From assembly GCA_015179045.1 (NCBI GenBank), contig WHUZ01000025.1:124001-188000 (forward strand): a stretch of 64,000 nucleotides of DNA. Reading direction: 5' to 3'. The notes under the pieces are model-generated. The model was not told where the DNA came from and ran no database searches. It saw only the letters and a list, made by a program, of their open reading frames with translations. This document shows, in pieces, positions 9,643 to 21,384 of the stretch; position 1 is the first letter of the stretch, and the number at the start of each line of letters is the position of its first letter. The stretch is from Kalaharituber pfeilii (lineage: Eukaryota; Ascomycota; Pezizomycetes; Pezizales; Pezizaceae). Position numbers and translations under genes: made by a program.

Positions 9643-11429
9643 TCTTTAACTCTAACGATGTCTCAACATTTGCTCATACATATCATATGAGTGATCATGG
9701 CAATGTTTCAGTGCCTCCTTAACCCAATTCCCTTGCACTCCTAAGATATATTCCACAACAGTAGTTACATCCCCTTGTTCTAATACGCTAGTCAATCTGG
9801 TAGCTCGTAAGTGAGGAGCTGCTGGATTATATAGTTCCACCTCATCGAGTCTAGGACATTTTCATCGACGAACTCCAATAGTTCGTAACAGATGGAACTC
9901 TATTAAGAATGGTGTTCCAATATTCCTGTGGTTCTACTATACTGAATATTAGCTAGGTCTAATACACTTCTGAGCATACTTTAAGTACAAGCATCCTCTA
10001 CTTACCAATAGCCTTATTAAACTCCTGAATATGGATTTTTCTCTATAATTCTAGAGCGACATACCACATATACTTAATAAAGAATACTGCTAACCACTGG
10101 GCCTTATATCTTTTTTCCTTTGGATGCTGAACTAATGTTATTTCTCCATTGCTATATTCAACTGCGGGCAATGGGGTAAGTTTGCCTAGTACCAAAATCA
10201 TAATCAGTATTACTTGAATCCTCTTATCTGTCAAACGAACTCGCTCTCACGCATTCGCAATATGATTTGCAAAGGTAACTTTCTTCTTCCGGTACTCCAT
10301 TTCCAGTATTTGTAATCCTAGATCGATAATCATTGGCAATCTTTGAAAGGGAACTTCCTCTCTAAGAGAGTTCTCTTCTGATTCCTGCTTGGCTGAATCG
10401 AGTAGAACGGTATTTGTAAACTGCAACACCATTTCGCAGTTAATCTTCCTGCCTTCACTCCAGGTACAATCTCAACTCCTTGTTCTCTGAATCCAGTATC
10501 CAGTCCTTGTAAAATCTCATTTTTTGTAACTAACTTCCAGAAATAAAGTAGTAAACTACTAATAAGCTCTCAGATTATATTTGGATAACTTGAACCTTTT
10601 GGCCAGACTTTACCACTGCTATCTAGCACCTCTTTAGTTTCTCCTGGCCAGTTATCTTTAACTAATATACCAAAAATTGCAGTATATAAATTCTCCAACC
10701 ATGTTCAGCGCATTATTTGAGGTATGTCAGCATAGACATCTCGTTCCCCTGGCCCATAACTATTTGCATTCAGTTTCTACAGCAGTTCTTCGTATTTTCT
10801 ATTAACTTCTATCAGTTCAATTACTTATACTATCATGTTTTCCATATAAATACATACTTGGAAAATGGATGGCCTTGTATTTCCCACTCTTCTACAGCTT
10901 CTTGTTTCTCCAGAGTGTTGCAGGCAATTGAAGCACCTTCTTCTGCTGATAAAGCATGGACCTTTCGGCAATATGTATTTCATTCCTCATTAATTTTTCG
11001 CTTCAGTTAAATTGTAATGAAGTTAATCATTTCGGGAACCTAAAACTCTTGTACTATACGAGCTAACGCAGCACGAAGGTCTACCAATATCCGAATGCCA
11101 CCATCAGTGCCATTCCAAGCACCCACTTGAGCTACCACTTCTCTTGCACGAGCTGCGCTTTTTCCATAATGAAATCCGAGTGCTGCCCTTGAGCTAAGTA
11201 TGGTATCCCTCCTGTTGCAGCAGACCTAACTGGTCAATCCGTGAAAGTAGATCTGCGAACGAGATGGCACCTTGGAAGGCATATCATAGGATGGCAATGG
11301 GGCCCTGCTATACCTATACGACGGGGCAGTTGAACTCATCCATATCTCTTGTGCCTGTGCCTCACTGTCATTAGCATTGTGTGATGACATGGGGGCTTCG
11401 ATGATTGGGCTATCCAGATATAGATTCAT
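9643..11429 (-). pseudogene. Degenerate multi-segment gene (left copy)
   Basis: Minus-strand coding-like pieces in order: an N-terminal 67-codon ORF from ATG 11429 (SPIIEAPMSSHNANDSEAQ...); a piece with TDGGIRILVDLRAALARIVQ near 11100; a piece with LRQILEMEYRKKKVTFANH-like sequence near 10260; VEYSNGEITLVQHPKEKRYK near 10130; and RLTSVLEQGDVTTVVEYILG near 9790. They are separated by stops and frameshifts, some of which could be introns. I do not recognise the family. Its 5' end sequence also occurs in pieces at 22.1-24.5 kb, so it is itself repetitive. It is duplicated at 51667-54857. Confidence 0.4.
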
Positions 11430-12559
11430 TCAATTTATAGGTATTCAAAGATACAGAATGGTATTATGAGAGTACCTATGAGTGCTTAGGTGAGCAATAG
11501 TATAGAGATATGAATGATGCTGCAGATCGCACATATAATAATGAATATGTAATATATGACAGTTTGTAAGTATTGCAATAATCAGCAACACATACATGAC
11601 CTGACACGGAGTTGCTCATGACTCCTAGATAGATGATATAGAGCAGTACACAAGAGTGGGTATATAGCATATGCGACGTCATGCACATGCAATATATAAA
11701 GTTGTGAGGTGCTATACTGGCAGCTAGCGAGCAGTAGTTCATACTTATCAATTGCCCTTTTGGTCTAACAACTAGTAGATAGTAATTTTCTGCACTTACA
11801 ACCTCCGGTCTTATATAAGCTATAGAGGTTACTAGTTATATGTCTTTTTACATCAATAGAAAACAGCTCGCTTACTAACTCAGATATATTCCACTGACCA
11901 GGATTATTTGGCCAAATAGCCATTATATAGTTGATGCAGTTGGCAGTAGTAAAGGATTTAGCTAGTGCATAATACCCGGCTTCCCAGTTTTAATTTCCAC
12001 ACATTATAGGGAGTATACCTACATAACATAATACAAAAATCTAAGTGGTGAAGATGTAAAAAACTTATTACAGATGTCATAAATGCATATCCTCAATTGC
12101 TAAAGCTTCACTAAATTATTGGATGCACAATGGCCTAAAATACCTGAAACTCCTCCTCATTACCTGCTCGGCTAACTTCTACCTCTAGTTCCAGGCATGT
12201 AACTTCTGCTAGAATTTCCACAGCATGCTGTAATTATGCTAGATTATTGCCTTTATGGAATTGAACCTCTACCGGGTTAAAAATTGCATAGAAAGACATT
12301 CTGGGTATAATTATGGTCAGAATTCCTGCTTTCTCGGTAACCTACCCATTGGCCCCCACCCACTCCAGCACACAGACCACTACCACCCCACATGTCTCAC
12401 CACTCCAATACCCCACTCTCGTGCCATTGAACTACCTTGAGCAAGTGGAGAAAGTAGTAATATGAAGGTATTAAGAGCATAGGGGGAATAAATTTAATTT
12501 TCAATTCTGTAAAAATATGTGACCCGCTTCTGCATCGTGACCCGCTTCACCATAAAATA
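11430..12559. other. No gene recognised
   Basis: AT-rich, with only short ORFs on either strand and no domain or repeat partner found by eye inside the window. In the right duplication copy this interval is replaced by different sequence including a family B LINE. It is therefore either an insertion here or a deletion there. Confidence 0.4.
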
Positions 12560-12831
12560 CAGTATTCAGTGTAACCACTCCTACGCTGGAATTTCCTGAA
12601 TTCGAAACAACTCTGCGCTCCCAGTCGACTCTGAGTACGCCTCGCCTCCTTCAGTCGCAATTACCACTCCTGCAATAAAAATGATTGGTCTCACAAATGA
12701 CTCCGCACTCCCAAAAGACTCCAATCTTACCAACGGAGAATTTGTGCCTGTCGCTGCTGGTCATCAGATTATTGATCTCACAAATGCTGAAATCTTTCTT
12801 GAACCTGCTAATGGTGTGCAAACCTCTCCCA

Positions 12832-13975
12832 TATTTCACCGCAAAGCAACGGCATCGTCATTCATGGCGTAGCCATGAGGAAAGACTTGGGAAAGGTGAG
12901 GGGATGGCTTGAGACATCTAACCCGGAACTAGGAAAGACCACAGGCATTCGGTGGTTGCGGAAAGAGACAACACTAAGGGAGGAAGGAAAGAAGACAAGC
13001 TCGGTGGTCGTTTACCTAGAAACAACAAAGGAAGCTGGGAAGGTTAGACTTGGGGGGAAATGGTTGCGTACGGAGATCTACGAGCCGGACAGAGGAAGGA
13101 GATAGGCAGGCTCGTTCTTCTCTCCCCACCCGAACCACGAAGGTACACCTCGGGGAATACATGTAGTTAAGACAGCTTTTCTCTTTTAGTTTAGTTTATA
13201 TATAAAACCCTCGCCATAGCCCATAGGGCGGCATGCGAGTAATGAAATAAAAAAAAAAAAAAAAAAAAGCCGCAAGGCAACGTACACCCCTCAACATCTG
13301 TCTTGCCACCAAAGTCGACAACCAAGGAGAGCATATACCTCAATCACCAGAACAGAGTTTTTCAATCGGTTACAGTGAAGCTAAATCAAAGACTATTCTT
13401 CACATCTCACTTCCTGGCGAGGGGAGAAAAAAAAAAATATTCAGTTTTCGAGGAATTTAGCTGGGTGCATTTTAGCATACCACTGTCTGTCTTGGCATCT
13501 ATTTGAGTGGATCCCTATAACAGAAAATATAATTCATCTAATTTTATAGGAGACTATGAATACTGTGAATAACTCCCCAACCATATCAGATCGCATTCTG
13601 CAAATCTGCTTATACGTTCGTACTAACTGAAATACTGGGGCTTCAGTACCCTAGAGGCTAGCAATGCCATTATATTTATTGTCAATGTGGTATGCAGAAG
13701 TCAATACTGGCGATAATAGGTGGCAAAAAACTATTACCTGAGAGTAAAGTGTGTTGTACCCTGGAACAAGAACACGTTGAGTCACAGTATGTTGAAAACG
13801 CCAACTATGGGGAAGCAGAAATATGAATGATAAAGATCTGCCATTGACTTAATTCGCAAGCAAGGCGCATAGAAAGTTCTGCTCTGGTTGAGATACTATA
13901 TATGCTCTCCTTGGCCTTCAGTTTTGGTGGAAAACGTGCGTCGAAAGGTGGTGTACGTCGCCGCGGGGTGCAATA
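12832..13975. mobile_element. Long-TIR element (CACC...GTACACC type), copy 1
   Basis: Inverted terminal regions: the left side contains CACCGC...CAACGTACACC and CAACCAAGGAGAGCATATA; the right side, read in reverse complement, contains GCACCCCGCGGCGACGTACACC and GGCCAAGGAGAGCATATATA. The related element at 28722-29570 has the same arrangement (TTTCACCACAACCCGACGTG). No transposase ORF. A family A LINE sits in its left end. The whole interval is absent from the matching position in the right duplication copy (about 56900). Confidence 0.6.
12852..13270 (+). mobile_element. ORF1-only LINE copy, 5'-truncated
   Basis: Encodes the last ~85 residues of the ORF1 seen at 2398-3423 (RKDLGKVRGWLETSNPELGK, RWLRKETTLREEGKKTSSVV, stop after DRGRR at 13105). 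About 105 nt of 3' UTR, the family A hairpin tail and poly(A) follow. Flanked by CGCAAAGCAACG (about 12840-12851) and CGCAAGGCAACG (13271-13282), a target duplication with one mismatch. No ORF2 sequence lies between ORF1 and the tail. Confidence 0.8.
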
Positions 13976-14523
13976 CAGTACCGAATTCGGCTTGAAAGTC
14001 CTCACTTCAAATGAGCCTTTACCATACAGGATTGCTGTGAGAGATTTGCAGCAATCGAATCGGCCATAGAATTAGCAGTTGAAATGACCGTAGAAACGGC
14101 AATTGAACCAATAGTTGAAACGGCCATCGAAACAGGGATCGAAACCAAGAATACGGGAACATTTGGGTTGTTCCTAACTTGTTTTCATTAGGGAACGTAT
14201 CTGTTTAGTGTGCAAATTCTTTCCGGAGAGTCGAACAATGCAAAGTAAATCCAAGAGAACCCAACATACTGTACAACCATAACCACGATTGGGCGCTGCG
14301 GGGTTACCGCTAATTCGGGGCATGCTGAATTGATCTTCATAACCAGGATGTGTTCGGATCAGTGGTCAACTTGTGTGTGCATATTGCGCCACATACTTAC
14401 ATACTTTATGAACAGGTGTTGCGTTTTGTGCGACGTGGCACATTTCTGCTTATCATATTAATCCAAGGATCTCCCCCCCCCCCCTCCTGTGATTCATAAT
14501 ATTTTAATTTAGGTACATCAGAG

Positions 14524-14982
14524 CCAGAGCGATGAGAGCTACCGAGAGAAACAAGCGTGGCAACACTAGCTGGCATACTGGGGGGTAAAGGACTAAGACA
14601 ATGGAGATACGGGCTCGACAAGACAGATGGCCCAGAATGCCGGTTGTGCGGGGAGGAAGAAGAAACCACGGCACATGTTCTTGAGTGGTGTAAAATATGG
14701 AAAAAGAAAAACCCCGGAGGTAAAGCCGACCTACTACGACCACCAAAGAACGACAACAAGGACAAGGACAGGGACGCCCTGAAGGATCTGTTAGATTGGG
14801 CAGGACGGGATTAGAGACCAGATGTTTCACAGGCGGGACAGCTAATTTCCATTAGTAGTTATTTTCTTCTTTCCTTTGTCTTACTCTTTTCCTTCCCTTT
14901 GTCTTTTATGTACTTAAAACCCTCACCATAGCCCTTACGGCGGCACGCAAGAAATGATATAAAAAAAAAAAAATAAAAAAAA
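14524..14982 (+). mobile_element. Family A LINE, ORF2 C-terminal fragment
   Basis: Open 3' end of ORF2 (85 codons counted from the ATG at 14557): GGKGLRQWRYGLDKTDGPEC, CCHC-type knuckle CRLCGEEEETTAHVLEWC, then DALKDLLDWAGRD and the stop at 14814. The tail CTCACCATAGCCCTTACGGC and poly(A) follow. The exact target duplication AGGTACATCAGAG is at 14511-14523 and 14983-14995. The same insertion with the same duplication is at 57282-57772, so it predates the segmental duplication. Confidence 0.9.
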
Positions 14983-15114
14983 AGGTACATCAGAGATTGT
15001 GGCGGGCTAACTATTAATGAGAGTGGCCCGGTGCACTTTCACCCAAAGAAAACAATTTTACGAGACTGCTTATAATTACCTCTTCATTTTGCTACTATTA
15101 CAGATATCCGCGTC

Positions 15115-17766
15115 ATGTCCTCCTCAAAGGAATCGAAGCGTAAACCGGAAGCTTTCAAGGCAGATAACAAGGCAAGTAACAAGGATGGCCTAGGGGGGAA
15201 TACATCTACATCGGTTCTTACAGAGAAGCGTCCTCAGAAAGAGCTCATCTTGGCGATTGACTTTGGAACCACATTCTCTGCTCTAGCTTGGGTATTAGGC
15301 ACTCCCATCTTCCTCCTTGGCGGTAAGAGCTAGTTATTGATCTATGAGCATTCCAGCACAACACAGCCAGTGGGAAAACGTATCATATTCGCGATTGGCC
15401 GAACCAGGTGCGCTTCCTTTCGTCCGCCTGATCTCTCCGACTCACTTTTATAGAGCCAATCGTCGGACAAAGTCCCGACCGCCCTTAGCTACACTAGTAA
15501 GGGCACCTGCGAATGGGGCCATCTGCGGAGCACCACAAATCGCCTCGAATGGTTCAAACTCCTCCTCCTTCTGAATGAGGGTGACTACACGACCTCTACA
15601 GACCTCCTCCAGCAGCTGGAAACAAAGGGACTCACGGGGTACTCTGGAGATAACACTGCTGACCTTGCTAACCTTCGGTCAATGATCCAGGCGATACCAG
15701 AGGGAAAGAAGCCGGCTGATTTGGCAGCGGATTATTTGCGGGAGTTGTATAAATATGCAGGAGAGAGATTATCGGAGGCATATCCCATATTGAAGGATAA
15801 CTTAGGGAGTGAGGAGGGAGTACCAATAAAGTGCAGCCTAACGGTGCCAGCGGTAAGGGACCATAGATAGCCTTGGAGGGGGACTGATTGCTGATAATAT
15901 TCTGACAGATTTGGAGTGATAAGGGAAAGGAGATGATCAAGCAGGCAGCGATAGATGCAGGCATTGCGGAGAAACACATTTATATGATCTCTGAGCTGGA
16001 GGCTGCAGCGGTGCACTGTCTAACTGACTTGAATGAAACGGAGGGGTCTTTAAAGGTTTGTTCGGTCAACAGAGATATCTGTCACTGAAGGGACTGTGAT
16101 ACTCACTCCACAAACATTGAAAGGTTGGTGACATCTACGTGATTGTGGATTGTGGTGGTGGGACCGTGGTACGTTGCCTATTTAATCCCTCAAGTGTAAA
16201 ATGCATAGACATTATTGACCAATGTGCATCCACAGGATTTGATGTCTTACCAAGTCACCTCTACTGAGCCCCTTCGAGTTAATGAGTGCACTCGGGGCAC
16301 TGGGGGCGTCTATGGTTCCACACTCCTCAATCGAGAATTCGAAGCCCTGGTAATCCACCGAATCGGGAAGGAGTAAGTCATCTCAGCAACCCTAGGATTG
16401 GAGCTCCTCCTATTGACCACCTCAACCCCAATAGTGCCTTCGACCAAATGGATGATGAGGAGCGCCAAGAGATGCGCAAAGATTTCGAGACAGAAATCAA
16501 GCCAAAATTTGACCCCGATCATGATGATAATGATGATGTTGTTGTGACATGCGCACTACCAGGCGTGCCTGATAACCCTGAAAAGCGCGTGCGGAAAAGG
16601 AAAATCACGTTCACGACCAACGAGGTGAAGGGGATTTTTGAGCCCACATTTACCAAGATTGCGGAAACGGTGCAGAACCAGGTCATAGCGGTACAGGAGG
16701 CGAGTAGAAAAAATGTGGATGTATGTACTTGGGCTTGTTATGTCATGAGTGTGGCTTCAGGAACTGATAATAATTATGCTAAGGGAATTATCTTGGTCGG
16801 AGGATTCGGTTCTTCGAAGTATCTGGCAAATTGGCTCAAGGCCAACGTACGTAACAAGGACGGCACAATAATGAAACTAATCAGGCCTTTGGCCCCGTAA
16901 GCATGACCCCTATGATTAATTCATACAACTAATGCCGCACGGCAACTTCGAATTCATGACATGAATATGACTAACCGGTCAACTCGCCAGAGCCCTCGCC
17001 ATCGTGCTTGGCGCTGTCAGGGTCGGTGTCCAGATGCATCTTTCCGGCGAGACCCCCTGGGTGAGGTGCCGCAAAGCTTCGTACAACTACGGTTTTAGTC
17101 TAGCAGAGCCATTCTGTTACGGTTTGCACCCCACAAACAAGCTGGTCATGGACCCTTTCTTTGGGACCCTGATGTGTATAGATCGTATGAGCTGGTTCAT
17201 TCGAAAGGTACGTACGTTACTACTACTTATTTGCTATTCCCAGCTGACAGAGGCTGAAAGGGGGACGCCATACCCGAAGATGTCAGCTTCTCCTACGACT
17301 TGGGCTGCCGCTGCCCAATCATCGACTCCGAAGAAGTACAAAAAGAGCAGCTAGTTTTCGAGCATGCAATCTATGTTAGTGCAGAAGACATTGCCCCCAT
17401 GGACGGGGAGCATCCAAGTATGTATTAGCAGAGGATCATCTAATGCTGCATGCTTACTCTGCATTAGGTGTGCGCAAACTCCTCACATTCAAGACCGACC
17501 TCAACGCAGTCCCACGAAGGTACTGCATTAGGAAACAAGGCATGATGGGTCTCGAGTTCTGGGACATCCCTGTCACCATTTCTGTGAGATTAGAGTCGGC
17601 AGGCTTGACCTTTACGTCTCTGCTTGGGGGGCTGACACTTGGTTATGCAAAAGTGCCGTATAACACATCTCTCGTATACACTCTGGAGGCGGTGAGAGAA
17701 CCCCCAGAGGGGAAGGAGGACGTCAGAGACACGCGGGCAGCGATGTTGACGTGGGCGGGGCGTTGA
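15115..17766 (+). CDS. Hsp70-like ATPase-domain protein with a LINE-derived C-terminus
   Basis: Predicted join(15115..15291, 15357..15407, 15454..15852, 15909..16055, 16124..16168, 16236..16372, 16435..16896, 16991..17207, 17261..17417, 17468..17766), ~696 aa. Every junction is GT/AG and keeps frame. Actin-fold ATPase motifs are seen in order: phosphate-1 LAIDFGTTFSALAW (about residue 47), KVPTALSY, connect region LTVPAIWSDKGKEMIKQAA, ISELEAAAV, phosphate-2 VIVDCGGGTV, adenosine motif ILVGGFGSSKYL. This fits the divergent fungal Hsp70 family (HSPA12-like); it lacks a canonical substrate-binding domain. Probably a cytosolic ATP-dependent chaperone-like protein. The last exon lost its native stop: the right copy ends PYNH-stop, but a ~180-bp deletion here joins it to a LINE, adding about 29 residues. 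A disrupted duplicate lies at 57905-61390. Confidence 0.8.
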
Positions 17767-17899
17767 GGGCGGACTTTTCGTCAAGCAGCGTCTATTTAGT
17801 CACTTAGTTTTCCCGTAGCTTTATTTCCTTTCTCTCCTATGTACCTGATCTCGCCATAGCCCGTAGGGCGGCATGCGAGTAATGATAGAAAAGAAAAAA
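17680..17899 (+). mobile_element. Family A LINE 3' fragment inside the Hsp70 3' end
   Basis: Contains the last ~25 codons of ORF2 (REPPEGKEDVRDTRAAMLTW, compare RKPPRGKEGEGDPLRAMIDM at 18.85 kb), the tail CTCGCCATAGCCCGTAGGGC and a short A-rich end. Flanked by TCTCGTATAC at 17670-17679 and 17900-17909. Present also in the right copy (61575-61815), so it was inserted before the segmental duplication. Here its ORF2 stop closes the Hsp70 reading frame. Confidence 0.85.
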
Positions 17900-18041
17900 T
17901 CTCGTATACCTATCTGTGTGCCGGTGTAAGATAGACAAATAGTAAACAGTATCCACTACTGCCTTTCGATGGACCAGAGCGGTGAGAACTGGCGGAACGA
18001 ATGTACAGCCGAATGTGAGTGTGAGTGCGAGTACATGGGTG

Positions 18042-19043
18042 AGGAGAAAGAAAGTGTATCTGAGAGGGTCGTTGACACATAACAGGGAATTGCCTCTGGC
18101 AGTCTTACAGACGTTACACCGGGATGCGGAGGGGGGGGAGTGGGAGAGACATATAGATGATGTTACGGATGAGGGGTGGGTTCCAGCATACACAGACGGG
18201 AGCATGAGGGAGGAGAAGGCGGGAGCGGGGATGTTTGGGGGGGGGATTTCGACATCAATATATCTAGGGGAGGATGCGACAGTGAACGATGCGGAACTGA
18301 TGGCGATCAGTGAGGCGATGGAGAGAGTGGAAGGGGAGCTTAGGGTTAGATGACGGCGGTTTCAAGGGGGGAGCTCGCTCACGACGGGGCGACGAGGCGG
18401 CTCAGGGAAGCCTGGGAAAAGAGGATCCTGAGAGGAGACTGGGACATAGCGGCATTACGGGTTAAGGCGCATAGGGGGATTTCCGGCAACGAGAGGGCTG
18501 ACAAGGCAGCGAGAACGGGTACCGCTTTGCAGTACAAGTCGGAGATAGTGACAGAGGCCAGATTGAGACAGAGGGGGAGGAGAGAGAGAGCAGAGGAGAG
18601 GAACCGGTTGGGATTGACATACAAGCCGCTAGAGAGGTGCGGCAATGGGATAGGACGGTTGGCGGGCCTCCTGGGGGGCAAGGGGCTGAGGGCCTGGAGG
18701 TGGCATTTAGGCGAAGGGGACGGCCCAGAGTGCAGGTGGTGCGGAGAAGAGGAAGAGACGACGAGACATTTGCTAGGGGGGTGTAGGGTATGGAGACGGC
18801 GGTGGCCAGGAGGGGAGGAGCATATAAGGAAACCACCACGGGGAAAGGAGGGGGAGGGGGACCCGCTGAGGGCGATGATAGACATGTTGGGGGAGTGAGT
18901 CCAGAACGCGGAGAATTTTTCCTTTCATGTAGTAGAGGGGACGACAAGGGGAGAGCTATCTTACTCGTTTCATTATGTATCTAGGACATCGCCATAGCCC
19001 ATAGGGCAGCAAGCGATTAATGATATAAAAAAAAAAAAAAAAA
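18042..19043 (+). mobile_element. Family A LINE: RNase H and zinc-knuckle part of ORF2
   Basis: 5'-truncated copy of ~1 kb with poly(A) and an exact target duplication GAGTACATGGGTG at 18029-18041 and 19044-19056. The RNase H domain is visible as AYTDGSMREEKAGAGMF, then NDAELMAISEAMERVEGE. After a frameshift near 18350 come VKAHRGISGNERADKAARTG, the CCHC knuckle CRWCGEEEETTRHLLGGC and a stop at 18898. The tail is at about 18985-19030. The matching site in the right copy (about 61935-61950) is empty, so this insertion is younger than the duplication. Confidence 0.9.
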
Positions 19044-19596
19044 GAGTACATGGGTGCGAAAGAAGAGAAGAGAAGGTTGTTGATTGTATGTGCTACAGTT
19101 GTACAGAAAGTCTATATACATATGGTATCACCTCACGTGCTGGCCTTATCTCCACGTGCCTTCCATGCCAAGCTTACCTTTACCCATCCGTCGCCGTCAC
19201 CACACCAGGCCTCTCGCAACAAATTCCTGTCACGACTGGTCATGTATGACCAGTCGGGATCACTCGTAATTTTCTCATTCTACTTACACTGACTCTCACA
19301 TCCATCACTCGCCTGCCCACACATCCACCATCAAATACAGCGAAACAGCAACTGACAGTTTCTGGCAGTAAAAAGCAGCCTTTTCGCCAAGGGCTCCTGC
19401 CGCAGGAAAAAACAGCTTCACTAAAATTCCCCTCTGAAGGGAAACAACAGCATCACCAAAGACCCCTTTTCGGCTTCGTCACTACTTTGATCTATATGTT
19501 GCGCATTGCTAGTAGCATTATTAACACAGTCAGTATAGTCATTTCACCTATGAGAATGAAGAGAACACATTCTGTTATGCTTTACACATCCGCAGC
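19044..19596. other. Repeat-derived DNA without a gene
   Basis: 19044-19260 belongs to a repeat whose other copies are 61940-62043 (direct) and about 45800-46050 (inverted). It carries a GACTGGTCATGTATGACCAGTC palindrome at 19233-19254. From 19260 to 19596 nothing is recognised. Confidence 0.45.
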
Positions 19597-20237
19597 GCCT
19601 TGGATTGCAATTTCCGGTAACCTACACCGGCATGAGCCATTTTAGGCCACGAGTAAAGATTGGAATTTCTCTCAGTTTTTGCGGTTCAATTCAACATCTA
19701 TTACTATGATTGCAAAATTGGATAAACTATAGAGTTCAAATTAGTAATGAATTTCTGGTATAAAAGGCTCCATAGAAGATTATTCCTACTTTAGGTAGAT
19801 GTATTGGTGGCACTGTATATGGGAAGTGTCACGCGGCGGCAAGCTGGTGCTGCTAAGGGATACGACCGGTTCAGGGTAACAGTAGTTTTGCAAGCGCTGA
19901 ATGGCAGAGGCCTGACAAACTTGACAGGAGAGGCTTGACAGGAGCAGTTCAGAGGTTCCAGTTCAACGGCGATGGCAGGCTATGGTGAAAAGCCAGAGAA
20001 GACCAAGTACTGAATTGGATCTAGGGATTGACGAGAATAACAAGAACATATAGACTGCGAGGAACCATATGGGTCTATTAAGAAGACAAGACAACAGACA
20101 AGGAGAGAAGGAACTATTTACATGAGGGCAAGATAGAGCCTATATATACATGATAGGTTCATCACCTGAGAAGCATAATACAAAGGTAGAAGCAGCGACG
20201 AGGGCAGAAGTAAGAACAGAGTGGTGAAGGCAGAGTT

Positions 20238-20510
20238 TTCATGGCAGGCGGGCGATACTGGCAGGCGGCGATACTAGCAGGCGGGCTGTACTGGCAGGCG
20301 GGCTATACTAGCAGGCTGGTCGTACTGGCAGGCAGGCTATACTAGCAGGCGGACTATACTAGTAGGCGGGCTGTACTGGCAGGCGGGCTATACTAGCAGG
20401 CGGACTATACTAGTAGGCGGGCTGTACTGGCAGGCGGGCTCTGTACTGGCAGGCGGGCTATACTGGCAGGCGGGCTGTACTGGCAGGCGGGCTATACTGG
20501 CAGGTTGCTA
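20238..20510. repeat. Tandem repeat of ~17-20 bp inside the LTR
   Basis: Irregular head-to-tail copies of GGCAGGCGGGCTGTACT / AGCAGGCGGGCTATACT variants. This sits immediately before the second, purer array in the same LTR. Unit variants alternate (CTGTACTG, CTATACTA), suggesting higher-order units of about 34-37 bp. Confidence 0.8.
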
Positions 20511-20568
20511 GCTACATGTAGCTAGCCGGTTCTATGAGCTTGCCGGCTGTTGGCAGGAGGCGGTCACG

Positions 20569-20895
20569 GCTTGCCGGCGGTCGTGGCTTGCCGGCGGTCG
20601 TGGCTTGCCGGCGGTCGTGGCTTGCCGGCGGTCGTGGCTTGCCGGCGGTCGTGGCTTGCCGGCGGTCGTGGCTTGCCGGCGGTCGTGGCTTGCCGGCGGT
20701 CGTGGCTTGCCGGCGGTCGTGGCTTGCCGGCGGTCGTGGCTTGCCGGCGGTCGTGGCTTGCCGGCGGTCGTGGCTTGCCGGCGGTCGTGGCTTGCCGGCG
20801 GTCGTGGCTTGCCGGCGGTCGTGGCTTGCCGGCGGTCGTGGCTTGCCGGCGGTCGTGGCTTGCCGGCGGTCGTGGCTTGCCGGCGGTCGTGGCTT
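20569..20895. repeat. 17-bp minisatellite, ~19 near-identical units
   Basis: Unit CTTGCCGGCGGTCGTGG repeated head to tail almost without variation. Because 17 is not a multiple of 3, each forward frame reads the same 17-residue cycle (GLPAVVACRRSWLAGGR), which creates long but spurious ORFs on both strands. The uniformity points to recent expansion or ongoing homogenisation. Confidence 0.95.
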
Positions 20896-21322
20896 GATGT
20901 GCGGAGACTGTAGGGCGTGGGCTGTGACAGGAAGTGCTCAAAGGGACTACGTATGTAGAATACTTACATTCGAAATACCAGAGTAATAAACAAAATCAAT
21001 AAACAAATAATCTAGACAACTACAATCTCAAACCTTCTGGTATTCTAGAAGCTCTGGTATTCTAGAAGCCACCAATATTCAATTGTGGATCTGTGCGTAA
21101 AGCATCAGATCAATGTTTTCTACTGGTGAGCAGTCCAGATTAGTCGTGAACCAGTGAATCAGGGCAGTGGTGACTGAATCACTGTTATGAGTGGCCCGTC
21201 ACATATATCAGATTAGTCAATAGAAACACAACTTTAAACCATTGCTTAAGTAATGGATCTGCCAAGACCCTAAGTACCTACTGATAGCAACGCCTGTTTC
21301 GAGGCTAATATCAGATGTTACC

Positions 21323-21380
21323 TTTTTTTTTTTTTTTAATATTACGTAACCCCGCTTACAGCTGTTCGTCATGGCAGGGC
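21323..21380 (-). mobile_element. Ultra-short retroposon (~42 nt + poly-A), copy 2
   Basis: Minus strand begins GCCCTGCCATGACGAACAGC and ends in an A-rich run. Flanked by ATCAGATGTTACC (left) and ATCAGATGTACC (right), a target duplication with one indel. The 5' end is at the same base as the copies at 7.3 and 33.9 kb. The related repeat near 7795 lacks it. Confidence 0.75.
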
Positions 21381-21384
21381 ATCA

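Larger units (their letters stand above)
9247..19140. repeat. Segmental duplication, left copy
   Basis: Long near-identical correspondence in the same orientation with 51302-62043: 9247-11430 matches 51302-54857, 12560-12800 matches 56690-56900, 14150-15710 matches 56905-58490, and 17450-18040 plus 19044-19140 matches 61160-62043. The missing intervals are accounted for by insertions private to one copy and by an inversion in the right copy. Interval 11430-12560 and the right copy's 54857-56690 differ. The right boundary lies at or beyond the point where a LINE enters the right copy. Confidence 0.85.
19827..20929. mobile_element. Solo LTR (1103 bp) with 5-bp target duplication
   Basis: Begins TGTCAC and ends GTGACA (inverted termini, TG...CA). 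It is flanked by GGAAG at 19822-19826 and 20930-20934. The interrupted sequence is the repeat shared with 7333-8035, which lacks this segment. A run TATATATACATG near 20150 could be an LTR TATA region. No internal retroelement genes remain, so it is interpreted as a solo LTR left by recombination. The class (Gypsy or Copia) cannot be told from the LTR alone. The 3' half is made of tandem repeats. Confidence 0.75.

Noticed and set aside
20569..20895. CRISPR-like regular repeat array
   Set aside because: Units are contiguous 17-mers with no spacers; it is a minisatellite inside an LTR in a fungal genome.
20534..20986. Long ORFs of 100-150 codons on both strands
   Set aside because: They read the same 17-residue cycle in all frames because the 17-bp repeat contains no stop; not genes.
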